Positions 52,719 through 61,716 of a DNA stretch of 64,000 bases are shown in pieces. Source of the DNA: Pyrinomonadaceae bacterium (GTDB taxonomy: Bacteria > Acidobacteriota > Blastocatellia > Pyrinomonadales > Pyrinomonadaceae); assembly GCA_026129865.1 (NCBI GenBank), contig JAHCHG010000010.1, forward strand, positions 62,001-126,000, given 5' to 3'. The notes under the pieces were generated by a model. The model was given only the letters and a program-made list of their open reading frames with translations. It did no database searches and had not been told where the DNA came from. The position numbers and the translations under genes are program-made. The stretch's first letter is position 1; every line of letters starts with the position of its first letter.

Positions 52719-54074
52719 ATGAGTTCACCGCTAGTCGCAATTATCGGACGACCGAATGTCGGAAAATCCACGCTTTTTAACCGTTTGACCGGACGCCGGA
52801 CGTCGATCGTCGGCGACGAACCGGGCATTACGCGCGACCGCATTTACGGAAAGGTCGATTGGAAAGCGAAAACGTTCGATCTGGTCGATACGGGCGGCAT
52901 CGTACCGGACGACGATGCGATCATACCCGCGAATATCTTCAAACAAGCCGGAAACGCGATCGCACAGGCGCAGGCGATTATCTGGGTCGTCGATGCGCGT
53001 GCCGGAGTTACGCCGCTCGACGAAGAGATCTCGATCTATCTGCGCAATATCGGCAAACCGGTGTTTATCGCGGCTAATAAAGCCGAGACTCGAAAGGTAG
53101 AAGAGGAAGCAGCCGAGTTTCATTTGTTCGGTTTTCCGCTGGTTCCGATATCTTCCGAGCAGGGAAATTCGGTCGGCGATCTTCTCGATGAGGTTTTCGA
53201 TGTTCTTGATTTTGACGCGGAAGAAGAAGAGGAAGACACGGACGAGATAAAACTCGCAATTATCGGTCGTCCAAATGTAGGAAAGTCGTCGCTTTTGAAT
53301 AAAATACTCGGCGAAGAACGTGTAATCGTTTCGCCAATTGCGGGAACGACGCGCGACTCGATCGACACGCATTTGACGGTTGACGGGCAAAAGTTTCTTC
53401 TTATCGACACCGCAGGAATTCGCCGCAAAGGCAAAACGACGGAAATGGCTGAAAAGCTTTCCGTCGTCATGGCGCGAAAATCGCTGGAACGTGCGGATGT
53501 GGCGATCTTGGTCATTGACGCGGTCGAAGGCGTTGCGAACCTCGACGCGAGCATCGCCGGTTATGCGCTCGATTCCGGCTGCAGTCTGATAATTGCCGTC
53601 AATAAATGGGACATTTTGGAAGAAAAGAAAACCGGAACTGCGAGCGAATACGAACGAAATCTGCGCGATAAATTAAAATTTCTCGATTGGGCGCCGGTCG
53701 TTACCATCTCGGCGCTGACCGGGCAGCGCGTCAGTCGAATTTTGCCGATCGTTCAAAAAGCAAATGCGGCGCGAAACCTGCGGGTTTCGACATCGAAATT
53801 AAACCAATTTTTTGAAGAAAGCATTATGCAGCCAAAGGTCGGCGGCGGCAGCGCTCCGGGAAAAGGCGGACGCGCACGGCTTCATATTCAATATATTACG
53901 CAATCCGGAATGCGACCGCCGTTTTTCGTCGTTTTCACTTCCGGCGGTCCAAGCAGCAAAGGCGGGCTCCATTTTTCATATCTTCGCTACATAGAAAACC
54001 GGCTTCGCGAAAAGTTCGACTTTTTCGCAACACCGATCAGAATTAAGGAAAAGCACAAAACGAAGAAAAAATAG
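52719..54074 (+). CDS. der: GTPase Der (EngA), ribosome assembly
   Basis: This 451-aa double GTPase is required for 50S subunit maturation. The two G domains have P-loops GRPNVGKST (about 9-17) and GRPNVGKSS (about 184-192), switch motifs with GITRDR and GTTRDS, and NKAE and NKWD for guanine specificity. The C-terminal KH-like domain (about 355-451) has the conserved PLHFSYLRYIENRLRE-like segment here as GGLHFSYLRYIENRLRE. The acidic linker between domains (DAEEEEEDTDE) is normal for the family. It is followed by a terminator and then the TonB gene. Confidence 0.97.
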   Translation: MSSPLVAIIGRPNVGKSTLFNRLTGRRTSIVGDEPGITRDRIYGKVDWKAKTFDLVDTGGIVPDDDAIIPANIFKQAGNAIAQAQAIIWVVDARAGVTPLDEEISIYLRNIGKPVFIAANKAETRKVEEEAAEFHLFGFPLVPISSEQGNSVGDLLDEVFDVLDFDAEEEEEDTDEIKLAIIGRPNVGKSSLLNKILGEERVIVSPIAGTTRDSIDTHLTVDGQKFLLIDTAGIRRKGKTTEMAEKLSVVMARKSLERADVAILVIDAVEGVANLDASIAGYALDSGCSLIIAVNKWDILEEKKTGTASEYERNLRDKLKFLDWAPVVTISALTGQRVSRILPIVQKANAARNLRVSTSKLNQFFEESIMQPKVGGGSAPGKGGRARLHIQYITQSGMRPPFFVVFTSGGPSSKGGLHFSYLRYIENRLREKFDFFATPIRIKEKHKTKKK

Positions 54075-54107
54075 ATTAGGTTCAAACGTCGAATTTTCGG
54101 TATTTCA

Positions 54108-54154
54108 AACGTCCATTTGTCCGGCAAAATTAAAATACCGGAAAAATGGGCGTT
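54108..54154 (+). terminator. Terminator of der
   Basis: AACGTCCATTTGTCCGG pairs with CCGGAAAAATGGGCGTT (15 of 17, including a G-U), followed by TTCTTTTCG. Confidence 0.65.
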
Positions 54155-54302
54155 TTCTTTTCGTATCCCGGGAACAAATCTCCAAAGCATTGGTCTAAAT
54201 AACACGGGCGCGAAACGCCCGCCATTAACGATCGGCTGAAAAAGCTGTGAAAAATTCGCCCTTTGACCCGCCGGCACCGCAACCAAAGGAGGAAAAAGAA
54301 AA

Positions 54303-55124
54303 ATGTTAGATCAATTAGTAGAATCGCGAAATCAATCGAAAGAACGAAGAAAATTAAGCGGGTTTATGCTTTCGTCTGGCACGGTGCTGACGATCGTTCT
54401 AATTGCGGGTTTTATCTTCAGTTTGTTCAGTCAAAATATCGCGCTTGCGTCGGACTCGCTTGAGATATCAACGCTGGTGGCGCCCGTTCCGACCGAACCG
54501 AAGCCCGAACCCGAACCGGAGGCAAAACCGGAAAGATCCACTGCAAGCAGCGAAGTAAAGCTAGCTGAAAGAACCGATAATATTCGCCGGATGGAGGAAA
54601 ACCCGACGGAAATTCCGGATAAGGTAAATGTCGAAAAGACAGACGTTAAGGCGCGACCCAACAACGTGTTTAAAATCTCGGACCGAAACTTTGACCCCGT
54701 CGGTCAAGTCAGCGGAACCGGTCGTTCAAGCGACGACGGCAAAGTAAGCGGCACCGGCATTAAAAACGAGCCGACGGTTGTTGAGTCGGACGATAAAGAA
54801 GAAGAAGCCGCTCCGCCGCCAATTAAACCGAAGGTCGAAAAAAATGCACCGCCGAAATCGCTCGGCGTGATCAACGGTAAAGCGACGAATCTTGTCACGC
54901 CCGCGTACCCGGCTTCGGCAAAAAGTATGGGAATAAAAGGCGTCGTTAAGGTTCAGGTGCTGATCGACGAAAACGGAAATGTGATCTCCGCAGCAGCCGT
55001 CGAAGGACACCCGCTGCTCCGCGGAAATGCCGTGAACGCGGCAAGATCGTCTAAATTCTCACCGACCTATTTATCGAATGAAAAGATAAAAGTAACGGGC
55101 GTGATCATATACAACTTCAGTTAA
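54303..55124 (+). CDS. TonB-family energy transducer (copy 1)
   Basis: The product is 273 aa. It has a short cytosolic start (MLDQLVESRNQSKERRK), one membrane helix at about 22-42 (LTIVLIAGFIFSLFSQN), a Pro/Glu/Lys-rich periplasmic spacer (PTEPKPEPEPEAKPERS), and the TonB C-terminal domain from about 195 (LVTPAYPASAKSMGIKGVVK, VQVLIDENGNVISA). TonB transmits proton-motive force from ExbB-ExbD to outer-membrane receptors. The ribosome site AAAGGAGGA is near perfect. No ExbB/ExbD lies beside it; the nearest pair is at 62.6 kb. It is a paralogue of the gene at 61717 with a nearly identical N-terminus. Confidence 0.9.
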   Translation: MLDQLVESRNQSKERRKLSGFMLSSGTVLTIVLIAGFIFSLFSQNIALASDSLEISTLVAPVPTEPKPEPEPEAKPERSTASSEVKLAERTDNIRRMEENPTEIPDKVNVEKTDVKARPNNVFKISDRNFDPVGQVSGTGRSSDDGKVSGTGIKNEPTVVESDDKEEEAAPPPIKPKVEKNAPPKSLGVINGKATNLVTPAYPASAKSMGIKGVVKVQVLIDENGNVISAAAVEGHPLLRGNAVNAARSSKFSPTYLSNEKIKVTGVIIYNFS

Positions 55125-55211
55125 GCGGGTCGCTAACTGTCCAATTGCAGGATTTCAGAGAGAGATTTTCCATATCGGGGAAAATACTCTATTCTGATTT
55201 CTTGCTTTTTT

Positions 55212-56720
55212 ATGGACGCGATTCTTTTAGCTCTAAGATTGATTCTTGCGGCGGTGTTTTTGCTCGCCGGAATCGGAAAACTGCTCGACCGTAAAGGTTC
55301 GAAAAAGGCTCTGTCGGATTTTGGTGTTCCGCGTTTTCTGGTCGGCGGACTGGCTGTAATGCTTCCGGTTGCGGAAATTTTAGTCGCTGCCGCGCTTATA
55401 TTCGTTCAGACGTCATGGTTTGGATCGGTCGGTGCTGCACTGCTGCTTTCGATTTTCGTGATCGGAATGCTGGTTCAATATTCAAAAGGAAATGCGCCGG
55501 ATTGTCATTGTTTCGGTCAGATCCATTCGGAACCAGTCGGCGTTCGGTCGATCGTTCGAAACGCAATTTTGCTTGCCGGCGCGCTTTTTCTGTCGACCTT
55601 TGGCTTTGGGAATCAGGGACAGGACATTTTTTCTGCGCCGGCTAACAAATCCGCAAACGGAAATTCTATGGAGATAATAATCGGAATTACGACTGTCGCG
55701 CTGCTTGCGGCGGTCGTTCATTTTTTGCGTCAAATTTCGGCGCAGCAGGTACAAATCGTCCGCCGGATCGAGATGCTCGAAATTCTTTCAAGCGGTGATA
55801 AAGCGCGTGAAATCGAAAATCTGAGTCATCCGGAAGATGGCTTGCCGATCGCAGCGCCCGCGCCGGACTTCGTATTGCCGGACACGAACGCAAAGAAAAC
55901 GTCTCTTGCGGAACTTCTACAAACCGGAAAAACGCAGCTGTTGTTTTTTGTCAGCTCCGGATGCGGACCGTGCGGAGCGCTTTTGCCCGAGATCGAAGGC
56001 TGGAAAAGCGAGATGTCCGACAAATTTGATTTTGTCTTTGTCAGCAGCGGTAAAACGAAGGAAAACGCGGAAAAATTTGGAAAGGTCGCTGACCGAATCT
56101 TGCTGCAAAAGGAAAAGGAAATTGCCGAATTGTACGGAGCGCTGTGGACGCCGACATTGATAATTGTAAATACCGACGGCACGATCGGCAGCCGAGCCGC
56201 TGCGGGCGACGGCGCAATTCGCAACATTATTGAAAAGCTGAAAGGCGACACCGAAACGGAAAAATTCTACATAAGAAACGGTGACCGCCCGGGTATTTCG
56301 TCAAAACTCGGCGAGGTTGTTCCCGAGTTTTCCGATAAGGACATTAAAGGGAGATTTGTAAGTTCAAACGAACTTCGCGGCAAGCGGACGCTCGCGGCTT
56401 TTTGGAGCACGACCTGTCCGCATTGCGTCAATATGCTCGACGATCTGAAGAGATGGGAACAGGAAAAAGGCGCTGATCAGCCCCAACTTATCGTATTTTC
56501 CGAAGGCGATTTGCAGGCGAATTTAGAACTAGACCTTAGCGCGCCGGTGATACTCGAAAAAGAACGGTCTGTTGCATCGAAACTCGGTATGAACGGAACG
56601 CCGTCGGCGGTCCTGATCGACGAAACCGGGCGAATCATTTCCGAAACCGCGGTTGGCGCGGACGAGATCTGGTCGCTTGTGGGAAGGCGAAAAGCGGCGG
56701 CAAAGGAAGCCAATTCGTAA
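55212..56720 (+). CDS. MauE/DoxX membrane domain fused to two thioredoxin-like domains
   Basis: The product is 502 aa. Residues 1-130 form the four-helix MauE/DoxX-like domain (LAAVFLLAGIGKLLDRKGS, PVAEILVAAALIF). A fifth helix near 155-178 is followed by a thioredoxin/TlpA-like domain with CGPC (about residues 252-255) and a second, AhpC/TSA-like one with CPHC (about 401-404). Both CxxC sites should be periplasmic if the first domain spans the membrane as in MauE. It probably moves reducing power across or at the membrane, for cytochrome or protein-thiol maturation. The substrate is unknown. It ends 26 bases before tgt. Confidence 0.85.
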   Translation: MDAILLALRLILAAVFLLAGIGKLLDRKGSKKALSDFGVPRFLVGGLAVMLPVAEILVAAALIFVQTSWFGSVGAALLLSIFVIGMLVQYSKGNAPDCHCFGQIHSEPVGVRSIVRNAILLAGALFLSTFGFGNQGQDIFSAPANKSANGNSMEIIIGITTVALLAAVVHFLRQISAQQVQIVRRIEMLEILSSGDKAREIENLSHPEDGLPIAAPAPDFVLPDTNAKKTSLAELLQTGKTQLLFFVSSGCGPCGALLPEIEGWKSEMSDKFDFVFVSSGKTKENAEKFGKVADRILLQKEKEIAELYGALWTPTLIIVNTDGTIGSRAAAGDGAIRNIIEKLKGDTETEKFYIRNGDRPGISSKLGEVVPEFSDKDIKGRFVSSNELRGKRTLAAFWSTTCPHCVNMLDDLKRWEQEKGADQPQLIVFSEGDLQANLELDLSAPVILEKERSVASKLGMNGTPSAVLIDETGRIISETAVGADEIWSLVGRRKAAAKEANS

Positions 56721-56746
56721 AACGTCTCTATTTAATTGGATCATTA

Positions 56747-57919
56747 ATGAATAAACCGATCGATTGGAAAGTAACCGCTCAGGACGGAAATGCTAGAACG
56801 GGGATCTTGAGAACACGGCGTTCGACGATCGAAACGCCTGTTTTTATGCCTGTCGGAACGCAGGGGACAGTGAAAGGCGTACGTTTCGAATGGCTCGAAG
56901 AAGAGCTAGACGCGCGAATAATCCTCGGCAACACGTACCATTTATGGCTGCGCCCCGGGACGGAGATCATCCGCAAGCTCGGCGGTCTGCACAAATTTTC
57001 AACATGGAACCGTTCGCTTTTGACCGACTCAGGCGGGTTTCAGGTGTTTTCGCTGACCGATCTGCGAAAGCTGACCGAAGAAGGTGTTGAGTTTCGCTCG
57101 CATATTGACGGCACGAAGATGTTTCTTTCGCCGGAAGTCTCAATGGAGATTCAGGCGGCGCTCGGGTCTGAGATCGTAATGGTTTTCGACGAATGCCCGC
57201 CCGGCGATGCTGGAGTCGAAGTTACTCGAAAGAGCCTTGAACTCACAGCGCGATGGGCGCGGCGGTCGCGGCAGAGGTTTGACGAACTTCAGCAAAGTAA
57301 ACAGGATACGGGATTTCTGGAATCTCCCGGATTGTCCGGTCGGCAAGCTTTATTCGGAATCGTTCAGGGTGCCGGGCATCTTGGTCTTCGGGACGAGAGC
57401 CTTGAAAAAACCGTCGAAGTCGGTTTCGACGGATATGCGATCGGCGGGTTGAGCGTCGGGGAAGAGAAAAGCGTGATGTACGAAGTTGTCGAACATCTCG
57501 CGCCGAAAATGCCTGCGGACGCACCACGATATTTGATGGGCGTCGGAACTCCGGAAGATCTCGTCGAGTCGGTTTATCGCGGCGTCGATATGTTCGATTG
57601 CGTTATACCAACTCGAAACGGGCGTACCGGCGGAGCGTTTACTTCAAGAGGGAAACTGAACATTCGCAACGCTGTTTTTGCCGACGATGAACTGCCGATC
57701 GATGAAGATTGTTTATGTTCGGTTTGCAGGCGATATTCCCGTGCTTATTTGCGGCATTTGTATCAGGCGAACGAAATGGTCGCGGCTATTTTGATATCGC
57801 ATCACAATCTTGCGTTCTTCCTTGACACAATGAAAAACGTTAGGCAATCTATCAAACTTGGCGAATTCGACAAATTTCGGCACGATTTTCTGGATAAAAT
57901 CCGCGGTGAAGACGGCTGA
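56747..57919 (+). CDS. tgt: Queuine tRNA-ribosyltransferase
   Basis: The product is 390 aa; it exchanges guanine 34 for preQ1 in tRNAs for Asp, Asn, His and Tyr. Diagnostic parts are TPVFMPVGTQGTVKGV, the substrate loop LTDSGGFQVFSL, DECPPGDA, the nucleophile Asp in VDMFDCVIPTRNGR, and the zinc site CLCSVC plus His in ILISHHN. Tgt is classically followed by yajC, secD and secF, as here. There is no strong Shine-Dalgarno sequence; the start follows a weak TTGGATC. It acts in the cytosol. Confidence 0.97.
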   Translation: MNKPIDWKVTAQDGNARTGILRTRRSTIETPVFMPVGTQGTVKGVRFEWLEEELDARIILGNTYHLWLRPGTEIIRKLGGLHKFSTWNRSLLTDSGGFQVFSLTDLRKLTEEGVEFRSHIDGTKMFLSPEVSMEIQAALGSEIVMVFDECPPGDAGVEVTRKSLELTARWARRSRQRFDELQQSKQDTGFLESPGLSGRQALFGIVQGAGHLGLRDESLEKTVEVGFDGYAIGGLSVGEEKSVMYEVVEHLAPKMPADAPRYLMGVGTPEDLVESVYRGVDMFDCVIPTRNGRTGGAFTSRGKLNIRNAVFADDELPIDEDCLCSVCRRYSRAYLRHLYQANEMVAAILISHHNLAFFLDTMKNVRQSIKLGEFDKFRHDFLDKIRGEDG

Positions 57920-57990
57920 TATATGCGTGATGGTCGTTTGATAAAGCGACTCCGAATGTATATTATTGTCTTTTTCTTTTCGACACATTA

Positions 57991-58302
57991 ATGATGAATA
58001 TTTTGGCTTTCTTTTTTCAGTTCGGCGGCGGTTTAATATTGCAGCTTCTGCCGTTTGTAGCAATTTTTGCAATATTTTATTTTCTTGTCATACTTCCTCA
58101 AAAGCGTAAAACCCAGGAAACAAAGGAAATGATCGCTCAGCTAAAGATCAACGACGAAGTGATCACAAACGGCGGAGTGATCGGAAAGATCAAGGAAGTC
58201 CGCGACACAAGCTTTGTCATTTATAGCGCAGACAAATCTCTTATCGAGATCGCCAGATCGGCGGTCGTCGGACATCGTCCGGTCGAAAACGATAAAAAAT
58301 AG
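57991..58302 (+). CDS. yajC: Preprotein translocase subunit YajC
   Basis: The product is 103 aa: a single N-terminal membrane helix (LQLLPFVAIFAIFYFLVILPQ) followed by a cytosolic domain with the family signature RKTQETKEMIAQL, NDEVITNGGVIGKI. YajC associates with SecDF and with SecYEG. The first two codons are both ATG. It lies 71 bases after tgt and 50 before secD in the usual order. Confidence 0.95.
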   Translation: MMNILAFFFQFGGGLILQLLPFVAIFAIFYFLVILPQKRKTQETKEMIAQLKINDEVITNGGVIGKIKEVRDTSFVIYSADKSLIEIARSAVVGHRPVENDKK

Positions 58303-58352
58303 AATAAATTCACGATAATCGCCCGATCTTTTAGGCGCATCGAACTTTTATA

Positions 58353-60029
58353 ATGAAAAACAGCAGTTTACTTGTTAGAACGATCATCATTTTTGTCGTG
58401 CTGATCCTCGGTCTTTACCTTGTGATCGGACCTCGAAACTCCTTTAAGCTCAGCGATTTTTCGTGGCAGGGAATTAAGAACAACCTTGCTGAAAACATTA
58501 ATCTCGGACTGGATCTTAAAGGCGGTTCGCATCTTGTAATGCGCGTCAAAACCGATGAATATCTTCGCGACCTGACCGTTAATAATCGCGATGCCGCACT
58601 AAACGCCGCGAAAGAAGCGCAACTTCCCGTTGGTGAAGCGACTTCGACGGCGGAAAATCGCAATTATCAGTTTACGATCAACGTAACCGATCCCAACCAG
58701 GTCGATGCGGTTATCGAGGCGGTCAAGAAAAAGGTCGATCTGGTAAATTGGACGGAATCGAAAAGTTCGAATTCGGTTACCTGGTCGCTGCCGCTTCAAG
58801 TTCAAAACGTTTTGAAAATTCAGGCGACCGAGCAGGCAATGCAGATCATCGAAAGCCGAATTAATGCATTTGGCGTTAAAGAACCGACGCTGGCGACGCA
58901 CGGCAGAGAAGATTCGGGGCAGATCCTGCTTCAAATGCCCGGCGTCGACGATCCGGAACGCGTGAAAGATCTGATCGGAAAATCTTCGAAACTTGAATTG
59001 ATGAAGGTTGTCAGTCCGCCGAATCCTTCGCCTGTGCAGACGTTTCCGACAAAAGAAGCAGCCGAACAATCGATCGCGGGAGCGCCGAACCGTAGAGTCC
59101 TTGAATTTGTCGAACGCGACGAAAACGCGCCGCAGCCGAAAGCCGGCGAAGAACCGCCGAAACAATGGGTTGTCGTTGAAACGCCTGCCGTTGTTGATGG
59201 AAGTGAACTTCGCGACGCGTCGGCGGTTCAATCGACCGCGGGTTCGTCAGACTATCAGATCTCGTTTTCGTTCAAACCTGCCGGTGCGCAGAAGTTTGGC
59301 GAATGGACCGGCAAGAATATTGGAAATTACATGGGCGTCGTTCTTGACGATAAAGTTAAATCGATCGCCTATATCAAATCGCAGATCTTCGATCAGGGAC
59401 AGATCGACGGTCGGTTTACAAAAGAATCCGGAGAAGATCTGGCTTTGACGCTGAAATCAGGTGCCCTTCCGGCACAGATCGATTATCAGGAAGAAAGAAC
59501 GGTCGGTCCGAGTCTGGGAGCCGATTCGATCAAAGCCGGAGTTCGCGCTTCTGCCGGCGGACTCGCTTTTGTTATCGCTTTCATGCTCTTTTATTATCGC
59601 GGAGCTGGGATCAATGCTGTGGTCGCGCTGCTTTTGAACATGCTTTTGACGCTCGCTGCGCTGATCGTGCTCGATTCAACTCTGACGCTGCCCGGAATCG
59701 CCGGTTTGATCCTTGGGATCGGTATGGCGGTTGACTCGAACGTACTTATTTTCGAACGAATGCGTGAAGAAATAAGGGACGGAAAGGAGATCAGAAAGGC
59801 GATCGAACTCGGTTTTGACCGCGCTTTCATTACGATCATCGATACGCACGTTACGACCATTATTGCTGCGGTCATTCTTTATCTGTACGGTTCGGGACCT
59901 ATTCGCGGATTCGCGGTTACGCTTGTTCTCGGACTTATCATAAATCTGTTCTCAGCCGTGTTCGTGTCGAAGACGATCTTCCTCTGGCTGCTTGAGCGCA
60001 ACCCGAACATGAAAAAAATTAGTGTCTAG
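58353..60029 (+). CDS. secD: Protein translocase subunit SecD
   Basis: The product is 558 aa with six membrane helices, one at the start and five clustered after about residue 385, and a large periplasmic P1 head between (NLGLDLKGGSHLVMRV, ESRINAFGVKEPTLAT). The end carries AGLILGIGMAVDSNVLIFERM, the conserved proton-path region, and a cytosolic tail. SecDF uses proton-motive force to pull proteins through SecYEG. The ATG follows TTTTATA with no ribosome site. The region between residues about 215 and 285 is a Pro/Glu-rich insert. Confidence 0.96.
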   Translation: MKNSSLLVRTIIIFVVLILGLYLVIGPRNSFKLSDFSWQGIKNNLAENINLGLDLKGGSHLVMRVKTDEYLRDLTVNNRDAALNAAKEAQLPVGEATSTAENRNYQFTINVTDPNQVDAVIEAVKKKVDLVNWTESKSSNSVTWSLPLQVQNVLKIQATEQAMQIIESRINAFGVKEPTLATHGREDSGQILLQMPGVDDPERVKDLIGKSSKLELMKVVSPPNPSPVQTFPTKEAAEQSIAGAPNRRVLEFVERDENAPQPKAGEEPPKQWVVVETPAVVDGSELRDASAVQSTAGSSDYQISFSFKPAGAQKFGEWTGKNIGNYMGVVLDDKVKSIAYIKSQIFDQGQIDGRFTKESGEDLALTLKSGALPAQIDYQEERTVGPSLGADSIKAGVRASAGGLAFVIAFMLFYYRGAGINAVVALLLNMLLTLAALIVLDSTLTLPGIAGLILGIGMAVDSNVLIFERMREEIRDGKEIRKAIELGFDRAFITIIDTHVTTIIAAVILYLYGSGPIRGFAVTLVLGLIINLFSAVFVSKTIFLWLLERNPNMKKISV

Positions 60030-60032
60030 GAA

Positions 60033-60120
60033 TTTTCGATTTGCAATTTTCGCGGTCCGGTCATCAATCAGTACAAGCGCGAATAAATTAAATTGCAAAT
60101 CGCGAACTGCAAATCGAAAA
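60033..60120 (+). other. Long stem between secD and secF
   Basis: TTTTCGATTTGCA (60033-60045) pairs exactly with TGCAAATCGAAAA (60108-60120), with a second, overlapping option using AATTGCAAATCG at 60091-60102. It separates the two cistrons and may tune the secF level. There is no terminator-type T-run. Confidence 0.5.
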
Positions 60121-60130
60121 TAAAATTATA

Positions 60131-61258
60131 ATGTTTGATCTATTTACAAAAATTAATGTTGACTGGATGGGGCTTCGACGTCCGCTGATCGGAGTTTCCA
60201 TTCTTCTTTTGCTTGCGGGATTGTTTTCCGCGGTCGTTCGCCAGGCGGTACCCGGCGGTACGGAAGCGTTCAATCTCGGGGTCGACTTTCAGGGCGGAAC
60301 CGTGATCACCGCAAAATTCAACGGCGGGACGCCGAATGAAGATGATATTCGGAACGCACTGGCGAACGCGGGAGTTCCCGATGCGGTTATTCAAGCATCG
60401 ACGGATAAAACCGATGAAGTATTGATAAAAGTTCCGCTATTAGAAGATGGAGAAACCGCGCCGGAAGCTTCACAGACGACAGATGCAAATCAGAAAGCCG
60501 ATCAGGATTCTCAGGACAACGCAGCACTTGTAAGTCTCGGGCGCGAAAAAGTAAAGTCGGCTTTGAACACGTTCGGTAAAGAAGCCGAAGCGGCAACGCC
60601 GCTTGATCAGGACCCGGCGGCAAAATATAAGATCGTCGGAACCGATTATGTCGGTCCGGTCGCGGGCGCTCAGTTGAGAAATCAGGCGATCATCGCGACA
60701 CTTTTGGGAATGGTCGGCATTTTGCTCTTTATCGCGTTTCGATACGATTGGACTTATGCCGCGGGCGCCGTGATCGCTGTGTTTCATGACGTTTTGATAA
60801 CGCTGGCGTTTTTTACCATGTTTCAATGGGAGATCAGCTTGACCGTTCTGGCGGCGCTGTTGACTCTCGTCGGATTTTCGGTAAATGACTCGATCGTAAT
60901 TTTCGATAGAATCCGTGAGAATTTGACCCTTCGGCGCAGTCAGCCGCTATACGATCTGACAAACGATTCTATCAATCAAACAATGTCGCGAACGATCGTA
61001 ACGAACGGGCTCGTCTTTTTGACGGTTCTTGCACTGGTTCTCTTTGGCGGCGAAGTTTTGCGCGGGTTTTCGCTTGCGCTGTTTGTCGGTGCGATCACAG
61101 GAACCTATTCCACGATCGCAATCGCAAGCCCGATAGCAGTTTGGTGGCAGAGCAAAATCGGGACCGTACAGGTCAAGCAGACGGATTCTAAAAAGAAAGA
61201 TCAGCTTGCCTCGGCTTCGCGCCGGACCGTTGAAAGACGACCGATCGCACGAAGCTAA
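60131..61258 (+). CDS. secF: Protein translocase subunit SecF
   Basis: The product is 375 aa with six membrane helices (first at about 18-38) and a P1-like domain (LGVDFQGGTVITAKF) plus the conserved TLVGFSVNDSIVIFDRIREN motif. It pairs with SecD. Residues about 105-165 are an acidic, Gln/Asp-rich insert in the periplasmic domain (SQTTDANQKADQDSQDNAAL). The ATG follows ATTATA without a ribosome site, as for secD. This is the last gene of the tgt-yajC-secD-secF series; a 458-base gap follows. Confidence 0.96.
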   Translation: MFDLFTKINVDWMGLRRPLIGVSILLLLAGLFSAVVRQAVPGGTEAFNLGVDFQGGTVITAKFNGGTPNEDDIRNALANAGVPDAVIQASTDKTDEVLIKVPLLEDGETAPEASQTTDANQKADQDSQDNAALVSLGREKVKSALNTFGKEAEAATPLDQDPAAKYKIVGTDYVGPVAGAQLRNQAIIATLLGMVGILLFIAFRYDWTYAAGAVIAVFHDVLITLAFFTMFQWEISLTVLAALLTLVGFSVNDSIVIFDRIRENLTLRRSQPLYDLTNDSINQTMSRTIVTNGLVFLTVLALVLFGGEVLRGFSLALFVGAITGTYSTIAIASPIAVWWQSKIGTVQVKQTDSKKKDQLASASRRTVERRPIARS

Positions 61259-61716
61259 TTTCGCCAATCAGCATGACTTTCGGCGTTCGTTACGACGGGA
61301 AACTCGATCTCTGAAACTTGAATAAAAATGTGAAGTTGCGGTCATGTAAAGTTTTGTAATTACGCAAAAAAATAGCGATTAATTCTTGACTTTCAAACGT
61401 TAAAACCTTAGACTTCAGAACGTTGCTGGTCAATTAAATAACTTATCTCTATTTTTCGTTTCGCTCATTGTGCGTTTTCGGATCAGGTAGAACTTTTGCT
61501 TTAATTACCGGCTTTGGTCTGTTAATCCCACGCTGAACGATAAAGTAGTTAAAACGAATAATAGTTTGATTTTCGTGCAAGATCGGTTTGTTCTATTTTG
61601 CCGTATCTGTCAATAAGGTCTTTATACTTTTAAGGGTTGATTTTATTTTAACGCAATAATAATTCTTATTTCGTAACCCTTGACCATGGCACCGGTAAAA
61701 AGGGAGGAGAACAAAA
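61259..61716 (+). promoter_or_regulatory. AT-rich upstream region of the tonB-exbB-exbD unit
   Basis: There is no gene in 458 bases. Two possible promoters are TTGACT with TAGACT 17 bases on (near 61387-61415) and TTGATT with TAATTC 17 bases on (near 61636-61664), both weak guesses. GGGAGGAG just before 61717 is the ribosome site. Confidence 0.35.
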
